Shown: positions 42,379 through 50,367 of the stretch, in pieces | Position numbering within the stretch: position 1 is the stretch's first letter | Layout: each line of letters begins with the position of its first letter | NCBI GenBank assembly: GCA_034422455.1 | Contig: DAOUJQ010000003.1 | Coordinates: 1 to 64,000 of the forward strand | From: UBA1127 sp034422455 | GTDB taxonomy: Bacteria > Chloroflexota > Dehalococcoidia > Lucifugimonadales > UBA1127 | DNA: 64,000 nucleotides | Direction of reading: 5' to 3' | Notes under the pieces: generated by a model | Told to the model about the DNA's origin: nothing | Databases searched by the model: none | What the model saw: only the letters and a program-made list of their open reading frames with translations | Translations under genes and position numbers: made by a program

Positions 42379-43013
42379 CAACGCGGCCATCGGACGTGGT
42401 GCCGGTGCCGGCGGCGCTCTTCGGGCCGCTGCTGGAGCGTGTGACGGACGCGACGACACTGCGGTGCGCGCTGCGGACGGTGTTCGTGCTGCACCGCAAG
42501 GGGGGGCGGCCCGCATGCGTCACGGCGGAGGAGTTGGCCGCCGACCCGGTGCTCGCGCTGGGCGGCGACGTCGCGACGGCGGAGCGGGCGCTGCAGTCGC
42601 TGGCGGCAGCGGGGGCGCTGCTGCGGCTGGACGCGGAGGGCGGCGCGGCGTACTGCCTCGACACGCCGGCCAACCGGCGCCTGGCGGATGGCGGCGTGCG
42701 CGTCACGAAGGGCAACGAGACGTATGAGGCCGCCGGGGCCGGGGAGCGGCCCAACATCTTCCGGCTGTACGAGCAGAACATCGGGGTCATCACGCCGATG
42801 GCCGCCGAGCGGCTGAAGGACATGGAGGAAGAATACCCGCCGGAGTGGATCGCCGAGGCGTTCCGGCAGGCCGTGCTGTCGAACGTGCGGAACCTGCGGT
42901 ACATCGAGGCGATGCTGCGGCGGTGGAGGGACGATGGCAGAGGAGATGGAACGCCTGGGGGACGTGCTGGCGCGGTTCGGGCCAGTGAGATCGTCCGCCG
43001 GGGCGGACGCTAG
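42375..43013 (+). CDS. dnaD: DnaD domain replication-initiation protein
   Basis: 212 residues; its ATG overlaps the dnaB stop (ATGA). The N-terminal half (about 10-100) is winged-helix-like. The C-terminal NIFRLYEQNIGVITPMAAER, then YPPEWIAEAFRQAV and LRYIEAMLRRW, is the DnaD/DnaB2 C-terminal domain, which binds DNA and the helicase loader in Firmicutes. Its last 80 bases overlap the next gene, an unusually long overlap. It probably helps load DnaB at origins. Confidence 0.8.
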   Translation: MTTRPSDVVPVPAALFGPLLERVTDATTLRCALRTVFVLHRKGGRPACVTAEELAADPVLALGGDVATAERALQSLAAAGALLRLDAEGGAAYCLDTPANRRLADGGVRVTKGNETYEAAGAGERPNIFRLYEQNIGVITPMAAERLKDMEEEYPPEWIAEAFRQAVLSNVRNLRYIEAMLRRWRDDGRGDGTPGGRAGAVRASEIVRRGGR

Positions 43014-44319
43014 CCTCGAGGAGGACGCGCCGCCCGTCTGCCCGCTGTGCAACGGCACACGGTGGGTGCGCGTCGACGTGCCGTTCGGGCACCCGCGCTG
43101 GGGCTCCATCGACCCGTGCACCTGCTGGGAGCAGGAGGGCGCGCAGGAGCGCCGCGACCGGCTGCTCCGGTACAGCAACCTGGGCGTGCTCGCCCGGTTC
43201 ACCTTCGACACGCTGAACGAGGACGGCAACAGCCCGGACCTGGACGACCGCCGCATGTTCCGGGACGCGGTTGCGGCGGCAAAGGCCTTCGCGGAGTCGC
43301 CCGAGGGGTGGCTGGTGCTGGCCGGGCCGAGCGGGTGCGGCAAGACGCACCTGGCGGCGGCGGTGACGCACCGGGCCGTCGAGGGGGGGCACCCGGCGCT
43401 GTTCATGGTCGCGCCGGACCTGCTGGACCACCTGCGGGCGGCGTTCGCGCCCAGCAGCGAGGCAGACTACGACCTGCTTTTCGACCAGGTGCGAAACGCG
43501 CCGGTGCTGGTGCTGGACGGGCTTGGGGCGCAGGCCTCGACGCCGTGGGCGCAGGAGAAGCTATTCCAGATCCTGAACCACCGGTACAACCTTGAGCTGC
43601 CGACGGTGGTGACGCTGTCGGCGCCGATGGAGACGCTGGAGGAGCGGTTCCAGACGCGGCTGTCCGGGGCCGGCACGGGCAGCGTTCACACGCTGGCCGC
43701 GCCGCGGTCCGTGGCGGGCAGGTCGCTGGGGTCGTTGCCGGAGGCCATGCAGGGCATGACGTTCGACTCCTTCACCGTGGCGGGGAACGGGGCCAACGCG
43801 CGGCAACGAGAGTCGTTGCAGGCGGCGCTGCTTACGGCGCGGTCGGTGGCGGAGGACCCGACGGGCGTCTGGCTCGTCCTGATCGGCAGCACCGGGGTCG
43901 GCAAGACGCACCTGGCGTCGGCCATCTGGAACGACCGGATGAGCAAGGGGCAGCCGGCATTCTTCGCCTTCGTGCCGGAGCTGCTGGACCACCTGCGGTA
44001 CACCTTTGCGCCGAACAGCGCCGTCACCTACGATGAGCTGTTCGAGCGGGTGAAGGGCACGGAGCTGCTGGTGCTGGACGATCTGGGCGCGCAGGCGACG
44101 ACGCCGTGGGCGGAGGAGAAGCTGTACCAACTGCTGGTGCACCGGCACAACGCCCGGCTGTCCACGGTCATCACCATGCAGAGCGACACCACCGTGCAGC
44201 CGTCGATTGCGTCACGGCTGAAGGACGAGCGCTTTGTGACGGCGCTGGAAGTCGAGGCGCCGGACTACCGCGACGGGTCGACGCCGAGCGCGCCTCCCGT
44301 GCGGCGGCAGGGGCGGTAG
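42934..44319 (+). CDS. Tandem double DnaC/IstB-type AAA+ ATPase (helicase loader-like)
   Basis: 461 residues, about twice a normal DnaC. A Cys-rich head (CPLC 36-39, CTC 62-64) may bind zinc, as in DnaC/DnaI loaders. The first AAA+ domain (about 90-250): Walker A GPSGCGKT 131-138, Walker B VLVLDGLGAQ, where the second acidic residue is Gly. The second (about 285-450): Walker A GSTGVGKT 318-325, Walker B LLVLDDLGAQ intact, and SRLKDERF near the end. The two halves are clearly related (compare LLDHLR-FAPSS and LLDHLR-FAPNS), so they arose by internal duplication. Position after dnaB and dnaD suggests it loads DnaB; the first domain may bind but not hydrolyse ATP. GGAGGGACG precedes the ATG. Confidence 0.85.
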   Translation: MAEEMERLGDVLARFGPVRSSAGADASLEEDAPPVCPLCNGTRWVRVDVPFGHPRWGSIDPCTCWEQEGAQERRDRLLRYSNLGVLARFTFDTLNEDGNSPDLDDRRMFRDAVAAAKAFAESPEGWLVLAGPSGCGKTHLAAAVTHRAVEGGHPALFMVAPDLLDHLRAAFAPSSEADYDLLFDQVRNAPVLVLDGLGAQASTPWAQEKLFQILNHRYNLELPTVVTLSAPMETLEERFQTRLSGAGTGSVHTLAAPRSVAGRSLGSLPEAMQGMTFDSFTVAGNGANARQRESLQAALLTARSVAEDPTGVWLVLIGSTGVGKTHLASAIWNDRMSKGQPAFFAFVPELLDHLRYTFAPNSAVTYDELFERVKGTELLVLDDLGAQATTPWAEEKLYQLLVHRHNARLSTVITMQSDTTVQPSIASRLKDERFVTALEVEAPDYRDGSTPSAPPVRRQGR

Positions 44320-44353
44320 CGGGCGGGGTAATTCATCGAAAATGTAGTGTTGT

Positions 44354-44382
44354 TTGACATAGATTTTCTACCAACCTAGAAT
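44354..44382 (+). promoter_or_regulatory. Consensus promoter of the hypothetical-dcd unit
   Basis: TTGACA at 44354-44359, 17-base spacer, TAGAAT at 44377-44382, followed after about 18 bases by a GGGGG ribosome site. Confidence 0.75.
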
Positions 44383-44407
44383 GGGGCGCCACAAAAGGGG
44401 GACGCAA

Positions 44408-44722
44408 ATGCCAGGAGAAGAAACTGTTCGCTATGAGAAGCCCATAGATATCCTCATAGGGCTGAAGCCTGAGCAGATCTCCATGCACCCATTGGGCAAC
44501 GATGCCTTCATTGTCATTGAGATTGGAGGGAAGCGATACGACGCGCTAGTGCCGACGTGGGCCATTGGCAAAACGGGGCTAACTGTCGTCGCAGCAAGAG
44601 TTGCCAAGATTGGGGACAAAGAGTTGGTCTACTTTCCGGTGAGCAACGAGGGACGACCCACGTGGGTCATCCCCAAGGGGGACCTCGACGCTATTGTGTT
44701 GGAATCTGCGGCGGTGGAATGA
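44408..44722 (+). CDS. Hypothetical protein upstream of dCTP deaminase
   Basis: 104 residues from ATG 44408 with AAAGGGGG 5-6 bases before. Mixed alpha/beta with a beta-rich core (FIVIEIGGKRYDALVPTWAI, LTVVAARVAKIGDKELVYF, WVIPKGDLDAIV). Not recognised. It is AT-richer than the replication genes on its left and shares a consensus promoter with the dCTP deaminase gene 25 bases downstream, so the two travel together. Confidence 0.55.
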   Translation: MPGEETVRYEKPIDILIGLKPEQISMHPLGNDAFIVIEIGGKRYDALVPTWAIGKTGLTVVAARVAKIGDKELVYFPVSNEGRPTWVIPKGDLDAIVLESAAVE

Positions 44723-44747
44723 TCCAAAGCTAAGGGCGTGCGAATCT

Positions 44748-45281
44748 ATGTTGTTGTCTGACGGAGAACTGGAAGAGGCAATTGCTGCCGGAGACCTTAC
44801 CATAGACCCTCCACTTCCCGATGGGAGCATACAGCCCGCTTCCATTGACCTGAGACTAGACCCTATTCTACGTGTTCAAAGTAATGAGCCAATACCTGGA
44901 TTCGCCCTTGACCCAGAGGCATTGGAAGTTACCCGTCTCATCAATGCTTATACGGACCTAGTAGACCTATCAGATGGCAAGCCTTGGGAGCTTGGCCCCG
45001 GTCGTTTCGTCATTGGCCAAACTCTGGAGCGGGTTGGACTTCCTTTTGGCTTAGGGGGCCGAGTTGAGGGCAGGAGCCGATTGGCCCGGCTAGGGGTAGG
45101 GGTCCATATCACTGCCCCCAAGATAGACCCTGGCTTTCATAACAAGATCACCTTGGAGATCTTCAACTTGGGTCCGTGGACAGTGGGGTTAAAGGCAGGG
45201 ATGCGGATATGCACTCTCCTAGTAGAGCGACTAGGGAGGTCGGCAGAAACAGGCTATAGCGGTTTGTTCCAAGGCAACTAG
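44748..45281 (+). CDS. dcd: dCTP deaminase
   Basis: 177 residues from ATG 44748. The dUTPase-like beta fold: LPDGSIQPASIDLRLD at the start, VEGRSRLARLGVGVHITAP (with the GRSxLARLG motif that binds phosphates), KIDPGFHNKITLEIFN carrying the catalytic Glu, and GLKAGMRICTLLVERL. It deaminates dCTP to dUTP for thymidylate supply. The base composition is clearly AT-richer than the flanks, so the gene may be acquired; some dCTP deaminases act in phage defence, but nothing here proves that role. Confidence 0.85.
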   Translation: MLLSDGELEEAIAAGDLTIDPPLPDGSIQPASIDLRLDPILRVQSNEPIPGFALDPEALEVTRLINAYTDLVDLSDGKPWELGPGRFVIGQTLERVGLPFGLGGRVEGRSRLARLGVGVHITAPKIDPGFHNKITLEIFNLGPWTVGLKAGMRICTLLVERLGRSAETGYSGLFQGN

Positions 45282-45406
45282 TCGCTTACCTGTCCCTCCT
45301 ATTCCTATTCGACACGCCAGCCTCAGGATGTTGTCCCCCGCTGCTTTTGCTACAATGCCCGCGTGTTCCCGCCGTTACGTGACTACACCTCCCCTGCAGG
45401 GTTGCG

Positions 45407-46552
45407 ATGAAGATAGCCCTGGTTTCCCCCTATGACTTCGCCTATCCGGGCGGCGTCGTCATCCACGTAGAGCAGCTGGCGCAGGAGTTCATCCGCCAGG
45501 GGCACGAGGTGTGGATCATCGCGCCGTCGTCGCAGCCGGCGGACGACATGCCCTTCGAGCGCTTCGTGCGGCTGGGCGTGCCGGTGCCGGTGCCCGCGGG
45601 CGGCTCCGTCGCGCGGCTGTCGCTGTCGCCGTGGCTGCTGCGGAGCGTGCGGGAGCTGCTGGAGCGGGAGCGGTTCGACGTCATCCACCTGCACGAGCCG
45701 CTGACGCCCCTTTTGCCGTGGTTCGTGCTGCACTGCTCGCGGACCATCAACGTCGGCACCTTCCACGCCTACCACGGGCGGAGCCACATCTACCCGTGGG
45801 CGTCGCCGCCGCTTCGCCGGTGGCACCGGAAGCTGCACGGGCGCATCGCGGTGTCGCCGCTGGCCAAGATGTTCGTGGAGCGGCACTTCCCCGGCGACTA
45901 CCAGATCATCCCCAACGGCATCGACCTGTCGCGGCACCAGGAGGACGTTGAGCCGTTCCCGCAGTACCTGGACGGCAAGATCAACATCCTGTTCGTGGGC
46001 CGGATGGAGAAGCGGAAGGGGCTGAAGTACCTGCTCATGGCGTACAGCCGGCTGAAGTGGCAGTTCGACAACATCCGGCTGCTGGTGGTGGGGCCGGGGA
46101 CGCCGGACAAGGACAGCTACCAGGTGCTGGGGGAGCACGCGCTGCAGGACGTGGAGTTCCTGGGCGGGGTGTCGCAGGGAGACCTGGCGCGGTACTACAA
46201 GACGGCGGACATCTTCTGCTCGCCGGCGACGGGGAAGGAGAGCTTCGGCATCGTGCTGCTGGAGGCGATGGCGTCGGGAACGCCCATCGTGGCGTCGCGG
46301 CTGGAGGGGTTCGCGACGGTGATGGAGGACGGGATCCAGGGGCTGATGGCGCCGCCGAAGGACGACGAGGCGCTGGCCGACGCGCTGCGGCAGATGATCC
46401 AGAGCCCGACGATGCGGGCCGCCATGGGGGCGCTGGGCGAGCGGCGGGCCTACGAGTTCCGGTGGGAGCGGGTGGCGGCGCAGGTGCTGGAATACTACGA
46501 GACGGTGCGGGCCGAGGTGGAAGCGTCCGCACCGGCGCCGGCCGGGGTCTAG
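45407..46552 (+). CDS. Glycosyltransferase family 4 (PimA-like)
   Basis: 381 residues, GT-B fold. N-terminal MKIALVSPYDFAYPGGVVIH with the glycine loop, FHAYHGRSHIYPWASPPLRR, then INILFVGRMEKRKGLKYLL and the nucleotide-sugar site KESFGIVLLEAMASGTPIVA. The start and length resemble PimA, the phosphatidylinositol mannosyltransferase of actinobacteria. The next gene, 1 base downstream, is a CDP-alcohol phosphatidyltransferase, as in actinobacterial pgsA-pimA loci in reverse order, so an inositol- or glycerol-phospholipid glycoside is a likely product. Confidence 0.85.
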   Translation: MKIALVSPYDFAYPGGVVIHVEQLAQEFIRQGHEVWIIAPSSQPADDMPFERFVRLGVPVPVPAGGSVARLSLSPWLLRSVRELLERERFDVIHLHEPLTPLLPWFVLHCSRTINVGTFHAYHGRSHIYPWASPPLRRWHRKLHGRIAVSPLAKMFVERHFPGDYQIIPNGIDLSRHQEDVEPFPQYLDGKINILFVGRMEKRKGLKYLLMAYSRLKWQFDNIRLLVVGPGTPDKDSYQVLGEHALQDVEFLGGVSQGDLARYYKTADIFCSPATGKESFGIVLLEAMASGTPIVASRLEGFATVMEDGIQGLMAPPKDDEALADALRQMIQSPTMRAAMGALGERRAYEFRWERVAAQVLEYYETVRAEVEASAPAPAGV

Positions 46553-46553
46553 C

Positions 46554-47159
46554 GTGGCGTTCACGTTCGACCGGGCGGCGCTGCGACGGGTTGCCGGCCG
46601 GTTCTACGAGGAGCCCATCGCCCGGGCGCTGATATGGCTGCGCATCGGGCCGACGGCGGTGACGCTGTTCGGGCTGGCGCTGGCCGGGGTGACGGCCTAC
46701 CTCATCGCCATCGACCAACTGCTGTGGGGCGGGGTGATGCTGCTGGTGTCCGGCGCGCTGGACTCCATCGACGGAGCGGTTGCGCGGATGAGCGGCAAGG
46801 CGTCGCCGGCGGGGGCGCTGATGGACTCGGTGGTGGACCGGGCCGCCGAGGGCGTTGTGCTGTTCGGCGTGATGTGGCTGGCGGTGGACACCGAGGACGG
46901 GACGCTGGCGCTGCTGACCTACGTTGCCTTCGTGGGGAGCATGCTGGTGAGCTACGTGGTGGCGCGGGCGCAGTCGCTGGGCGTGGAGCGCGCCGTGGGA
47001 CTGATGACGCGGCCGGAGCGGGTGGTCGTGCTGGCCGTTGGGCTGCTGACGGGGTACCTGACGATCGCGGTGGCGGTCATCGCCGTGCTGGCGCCGCTGA
47101 CGGCGCTGCACCGGTTCCTCTACGGGTGGCTGACGCTGCGCAAGGGGGGCGAGGGGTAG
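46554..47159 (+). CDS. CDP-alcohol phosphatidyltransferase (PIP-synthase-like)
   Basis: 201 residues, GTG start one base after the previous stop. The complete family motif is visible in DSIDGAVARMSGKASPAGA, LMDSVVDR (DGxxAR-8-G-3-D-3-D). Six hydrophobic segments. It condenses CDP-diacylglycerol with an alcohol such as inositol phosphate or glycerol phosphate in the membrane. The coupling to a PimA-like glycosyltransferase favours phosphatidylinositol-phosphate synthase. Confidence 0.88.
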   Translation: MAFTFDRAALRRVAGRFYEEPIARALIWLRIGPTAVTLFGLALAGVTAYLIAIDQLLWGGVMLLVSGALDSIDGAVARMSGKASPAGALMDSVVDRAAEGVVLFGVMWLAVDTEDGTLALLTYVAFVGSMLVSYVVARAQSLGVERAVGLMTRPERVVVLAVGLLTGYLTIAVAVIAVLAPLTALHRFLYGWLTLRKGGEG

Positions 47160-47306
47160 GTCCCGCCGGGGGCGGTGGGCCTCTGCAAATACGACTCGAA
47201 TTGTCCAAGACAAGGAAGTTTTAGGCGAACTGTGACCGTCTCCCGAACACGTTTCTCGCTCCTCATGCTTACACCATCGTCCGGCTGCGCGTGTTGTGCA
47301 TCGGAA

Positions 47307-47356
47307 GAGGGTAGTGAGGAGAGCGGCGCTCGCGCGAGGGGATGGTGGCAGTGGGG
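47307..47356 (+). repeat. G-rich tail repeat, copy H (no clear structured partner)
   Basis: GAGGGTAGTG, CTCGCGCGAGGGG and GGTGGCAGTGGGG. The 220-base spacer 47160-47382 has, where a structured repeat would be expected (about 47190-47260), only a degenerate stretch without pairing ends. Confidence 0.55.
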
Positions 47357-47382
47357 TTAGCTAGGTCTCAGGCATCAATCGC

Positions 47383-48582
47383 TTACGCTTCGTTCCTGAG
47401 TACTAGGATGATTTCATCGCGCAGCCGCTTTGCTAGTGGCCTACCCTCTTCTTGAGAATCTGGTGGAGGCAAGTAGCGGCGATGGCTAGGTATCTGTCGC
47501 GTGGTCACGCTCACCCGATTAAGGCCATTGGACTCTGCTAGCCGTTCTATTGCACTGGCGATGTTCAAAGAGATCCCGCCAACATTTGCATTTCCCAATA
47601 CCAACACTGCGTTTGATCTCCTCTTTGTGACTCTGGCGATCTCGGAGACGACAAGACTGATATCTCTCAAGTATCGTTCGAGCGTCAGCTTCATCTTGCG
47701 GGAGAGCTTACTGACTTCTCCAAGTGAATCTGCCATGGTGTCCACGATTGAGCAGTTGTCGATAGGTTGCGCAAGCTCACTCCCAATATTGGAGGCCCTT
47801 AGCCTGGATAATTGTTCGATGTCATATCCCATCCAGATCAAGGACAGTTTGTGACCTCGCATGTAGTCAATCCCAGTAAGGTATGGCGGTGAGGTCACAA
47901 CTTTGTCTATGCTATCGGAGGCAAGAGGTAGCCGTCTGGCATCACCATCCATAACGGTAACGCGTGCTTCCACGCAACTACTGTCAGATCGTTCCCGTAG
48001 GATGCGTGCGACTACTCTAGCCTCTTTCTCAAATGCTGAAATCACCCGTATGGGCGCCTCGGTATATATTCGATGGGGCCGGCTGTGGGAAATGTCCGCC
48101 CCAAGTGAAACACCAATTTTCTTAGTCACAATAGTCCGTGACATTGTGACTAAGAGTTGGTCCCTGAGTGTGCTGCTTTTCACTGCGGCAATTCGAGCTG
48201 ATAGCTCCGTTAGCTGTCTTCGGTTTGCTTCATCGAACCAAAACTTCATCACCCTTTGCGTCTCGAGGCTAGCGTGAGGAGGAACGTCAGGGACCAAGTT
48301 GCCATGGAGTGCATTCGCGGAGCCTGAGATGCTCTCTTGGACAGCGGCATGGAATTCTTGCTCGTCAAACCTAGAAACAGCTGTTCGGGCAATGAGTCTA
48401 GCTAAAGGGTCGGAGTCGACACCGATGGATACATAACCGCGGCAGGAAGCTGTGCGGACAGCTGTTCCCGAGCCGCACATTGGATCCAACAAAGTGAGCC
48501 CCGAGGAATCAGGGATCCACTGAAGGGCAATCTCGGGTGCCATCCGTGCAGGAAACGGATGAAGGGAGGGCAGTTGCTCCAA
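47383..48582 (-). CDS. DNA methyltransferase (SPPY type, N4-cytosine or N6-adenine)
   Basis: 399 residues; TTG start with AAAGGAG 7 bases before it. The start MEQLPSLHPFPARMAPEIA and the SAM-binding LLDPMCGSGTAVRTA (31-45), followed by GVDSDPLARL, are typical of a DNA-methylase group with HPFPARM heads. The catalytic motif is VVTSPPYLTGIDYM (SPPY at 231-234), usual for N4-cytosine enzymes. It is the third gene of an AT-richer unit after DUF262 and a HEPN-like gene, 76 bases downstream. It may mark self DNA for those partners. Confidence 0.8.
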   Translation of the reverse strand: MEQLPSLHPFPARMAPEIALQWIPDSSGLTLLDPMCGSGTAVRTASCRGYVSIGVDSDPLARLIARTAVSRFDEQEFHAAVQESISGSANALHGNLVPDVPPHASLETQRVMKFWFDEANRRQLTELSARIAAVKSSTLRDQLLVTMSRTIVTKKIGVSLGADISHSRPHRIYTEAPIRVISAFEKEARVVARILRERSDSSCVEARVTVMDGDARRLPLASDSIDKVVTSPPYLTGIDYMRGHKLSLIWMGYDIEQLSRLRASNIGSELAQPIDNCSIVDTMADSLGEVSKLSRKMKLTLERYLRDISLVVSEIARVTKRRSNAVLVLGNANVGGISLNIASAIERLAESNGLNRVSVTTRQIPSHRRYLPPPDSQEEGRPLAKRLRDEIILVLRNEA

Positions 48583-48658
48583 GGGCAGACTCCTTTGGTC
48601 AACTGAGATTATGATATCTTGACAAGCCCTCGCCTGCTAGTTGTGGTGACGCAAAAAC

Positions 48659-49303
48659 TTAGGTTGCCGCGCTTCTACTGGCCTGAACAATCTCATCTAT
48701 CCAAACCTCGAATAGTTTAGCGCCCGAAGACGTTTGGTGTGCCAAGAATACTGCCGGAGAGACGGATCCCTGTCCGTACTCATTCAGGAGCACCTGATAC
48801 TCCCCCCTTCTGTCAGGACCGTGGACTATGTAATTTCTGAGCGTGTTTAGTTTCCTCAGACTAGCTGAAGCACCGATGCCTAACTCAAGAACCTGAAGAT
48901 TCGAGGGCTGAAGTTCTCGAGCTACACGGATGACGAATTCTGGATGGTGCCAGATGGGGAATCCCTGGTTGCGGTAATACTCTTTTCCAATGCGGTTCGC
49001 AGTTTTTTTCAGGTAGCCATCATGATCTCGTTCTTCTTCTGGCAAAGTGATCGCTGGAAGCTCAGTACCGCTCAGAGTTGGTCCATTGCCGGAAATCGAG
49101 TGCTCTAGAAGGTCACGGCAAAAGACTGCCCACAGATTCTGAAGAACCACAGCCAAGAAGCACTTACCATCGTCATGAGCTGGCGGACATGAAGTTGAAA
49201 AGGGCGAAAACGGTGGAATCGCTGCATTGAACCTTTCTTGGATATCCAGTGTTGCAGTTTGAAAGGCCATAAAGGCCTGCTCCACGTTCGCAGATGCTGC
49301 CAT
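48659..49303 (-). CDS. HEPN-like protein (putative RNase of a defence pair)
   Basis: 214 residues. The ATG overlaps the stop of the DUF262 gene (TAATG). Mostly helical; near the C-terminus is LRKLNTLRNYIVHGPDRRGE, containing R156-NYIV-H161, the RxxxxH motif of HEPN ribonucleases, in the usual place at the start of the last long helix. Such HEPN proteins (MAE_28990-like and RiboL-PSP types) are known next to DUF262 genes. The N-terminal half has no recognised domain. The likely role is RNA cleavage in an abortive defence response; this is inferred from motif and context. Confidence 0.55.
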   Translation of the reverse strand: MAASANVEQAFMAFQTATLDIQERFNAAIPPFSPFSTSCPPAHDDGKCFLAVVLQNLWAVFCRDLLEHSISGNGPTLSGTELPAITLPEEERDHDGYLKKTANRIGKEYYRNQGFPIWHHPEFVIRVARELQPSNLQVLELGIGASASLRKLNTLRNYIVHGPDRRGEYQVLLNEYGQGSVSPAVFLAHQTSSGAKLFEVWIDEIVQASRSAAT

Positions 49304-50367
49304 TACAGGTCCTTCGACAGAAGAGCCTCATAGAGCGTGACGAAACGCTGGCTTCGGCTCCTAATGCGCTGCGTGGTGCCACCGGAAGCGAATCGAAAGG
49401 CAAAGAACCTTGGCGGGACCTGATCTATGCTCTGTTTAAGGATATCAACTAGCTTGGTGAAGTTTTTCCTCACCACATCAATATTCGTTAATGCATTAGG
49501 ATCCCTTTTGGGGAGCGGAGGAATGTCGTCAGCCGTCCCCAAGTCACCATTCGGGATGCCGTACATTGCGTGAGCCACGGCGGCGAAGAGCATTAGGAAA
49601 TGCGGTGCGCCTTTTAGCTTCGTAGTCAAGACTTCAGACAGGTTGTCAAGGATGTACTGGACGGTGCTATCAAGGCGCTCTACCGCTTCATAGGGCAAAG
49701 CTTTGTCATATTCTTGGTAGAGGCTCCGTATGTTCGGTTGGCCACCGTCTGAGACACCGTGCAGAATGATGCCCAGCATCTCAGCAGTTAACTCATCGTC
49801 TTTCATGCGGAGCCTATTCTTGATGGTTACGACTTTGTAACGCGACCAGAGAGGAGTCCATCGCTCAGAGGTTTGCACAACAGCATTACGGAAAGCGCCG
49901 TGAAATGTTCCATGCCGCAGTTCTTGCGCGTTCAGCCGTACTCCATAGGAGTTGAGCCTTTGAAACACTTCAAGCACATATTCATCGCTTGCACCTACTA
50001 AATCCTCAACGCCCATGTTGTAGTCCAAGAACGCATCTTGGTGTTGAAGCTCCAACTCTTCATATTTAAGACCCTCGAATCCTGCGACGGTGTCGTCTAA
50101 CCGGAATTGCCCTTCGTAGAATTGGATGATAGCCGTCAGGCGCTGCTGACCGTCGACAACCTCCCGTATAGGCGAGTTTGTCTTTGGATCTAGGCGGGGT
50201 CGCAGGTAAATGAGCGGAGCCGGGTACCCCCGGAGTATCGTATCGATGAAATAGATTTTTGCCCTTTGTTGCCAGTTTGGTCTTCTTTGGAAATCTGGTC
50301 GTAGCTTCAGGCTACCCTCACCGTACCACTCCAGAATCCTAGATATTGTGTATGAACTAATCATCAC
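49303..50367 (-). CDS. DUF262 domain protein (GmrSD/ParB-nuclease-like)
   Basis: 354 residues (GTG at 50367, or ATG at 50364 with AAGGA upstream). DUF262: LKLRPDFQRRPNWQQRAKIY, then DTILRGYPAPLIYLRP and REVVDGQQRLTAIIQFYEG with the DGQQR motif at 72-76; the helical part EVFQRLNSYGVRLNAQELR also fits. The fold is ParB/Srx-like and is found in type IV restriction enzymes (GmrS) and other defence proteins, where it can bind or hydrolyse nucleotides. It is short and lacks the DUF1524 HNH nuclease that completes GmrSD, so another effector is expected, plausibly the coupled HEPN protein. Confidence 0.85.
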   Translation of the reverse strand: MMISSYTISRILEWYGEGSLKLRPDFQRRPNWQQRAKIYFIDTILRGYPAPLIYLRPRLDPKTNSPIREVVDGQQRLTAIIQFYEGQFRLDDTVAGFEGLKYEELELQHQDAFLDYNMGVEDLVGASDEYVLEVFQRLNSYGVRLNAQELRHGTFHGAFRNAVVQTSERWTPLWSRYKVVTIKNRLRMKDDELTAEMLGIILHGVSDGGQPNIRSLYQEYDKALPYEAVERLDSTVQYILDNLSEVLTTKLKGAPHFLMLFAAVAHAMYGIPNGDLGTADDIPPLPKRDPNALTNIDVVRKNFTKLVDILKQSIDQVPPRFFAFRFASGGTTQRIRSRSQRFVTLYEALLSKDL

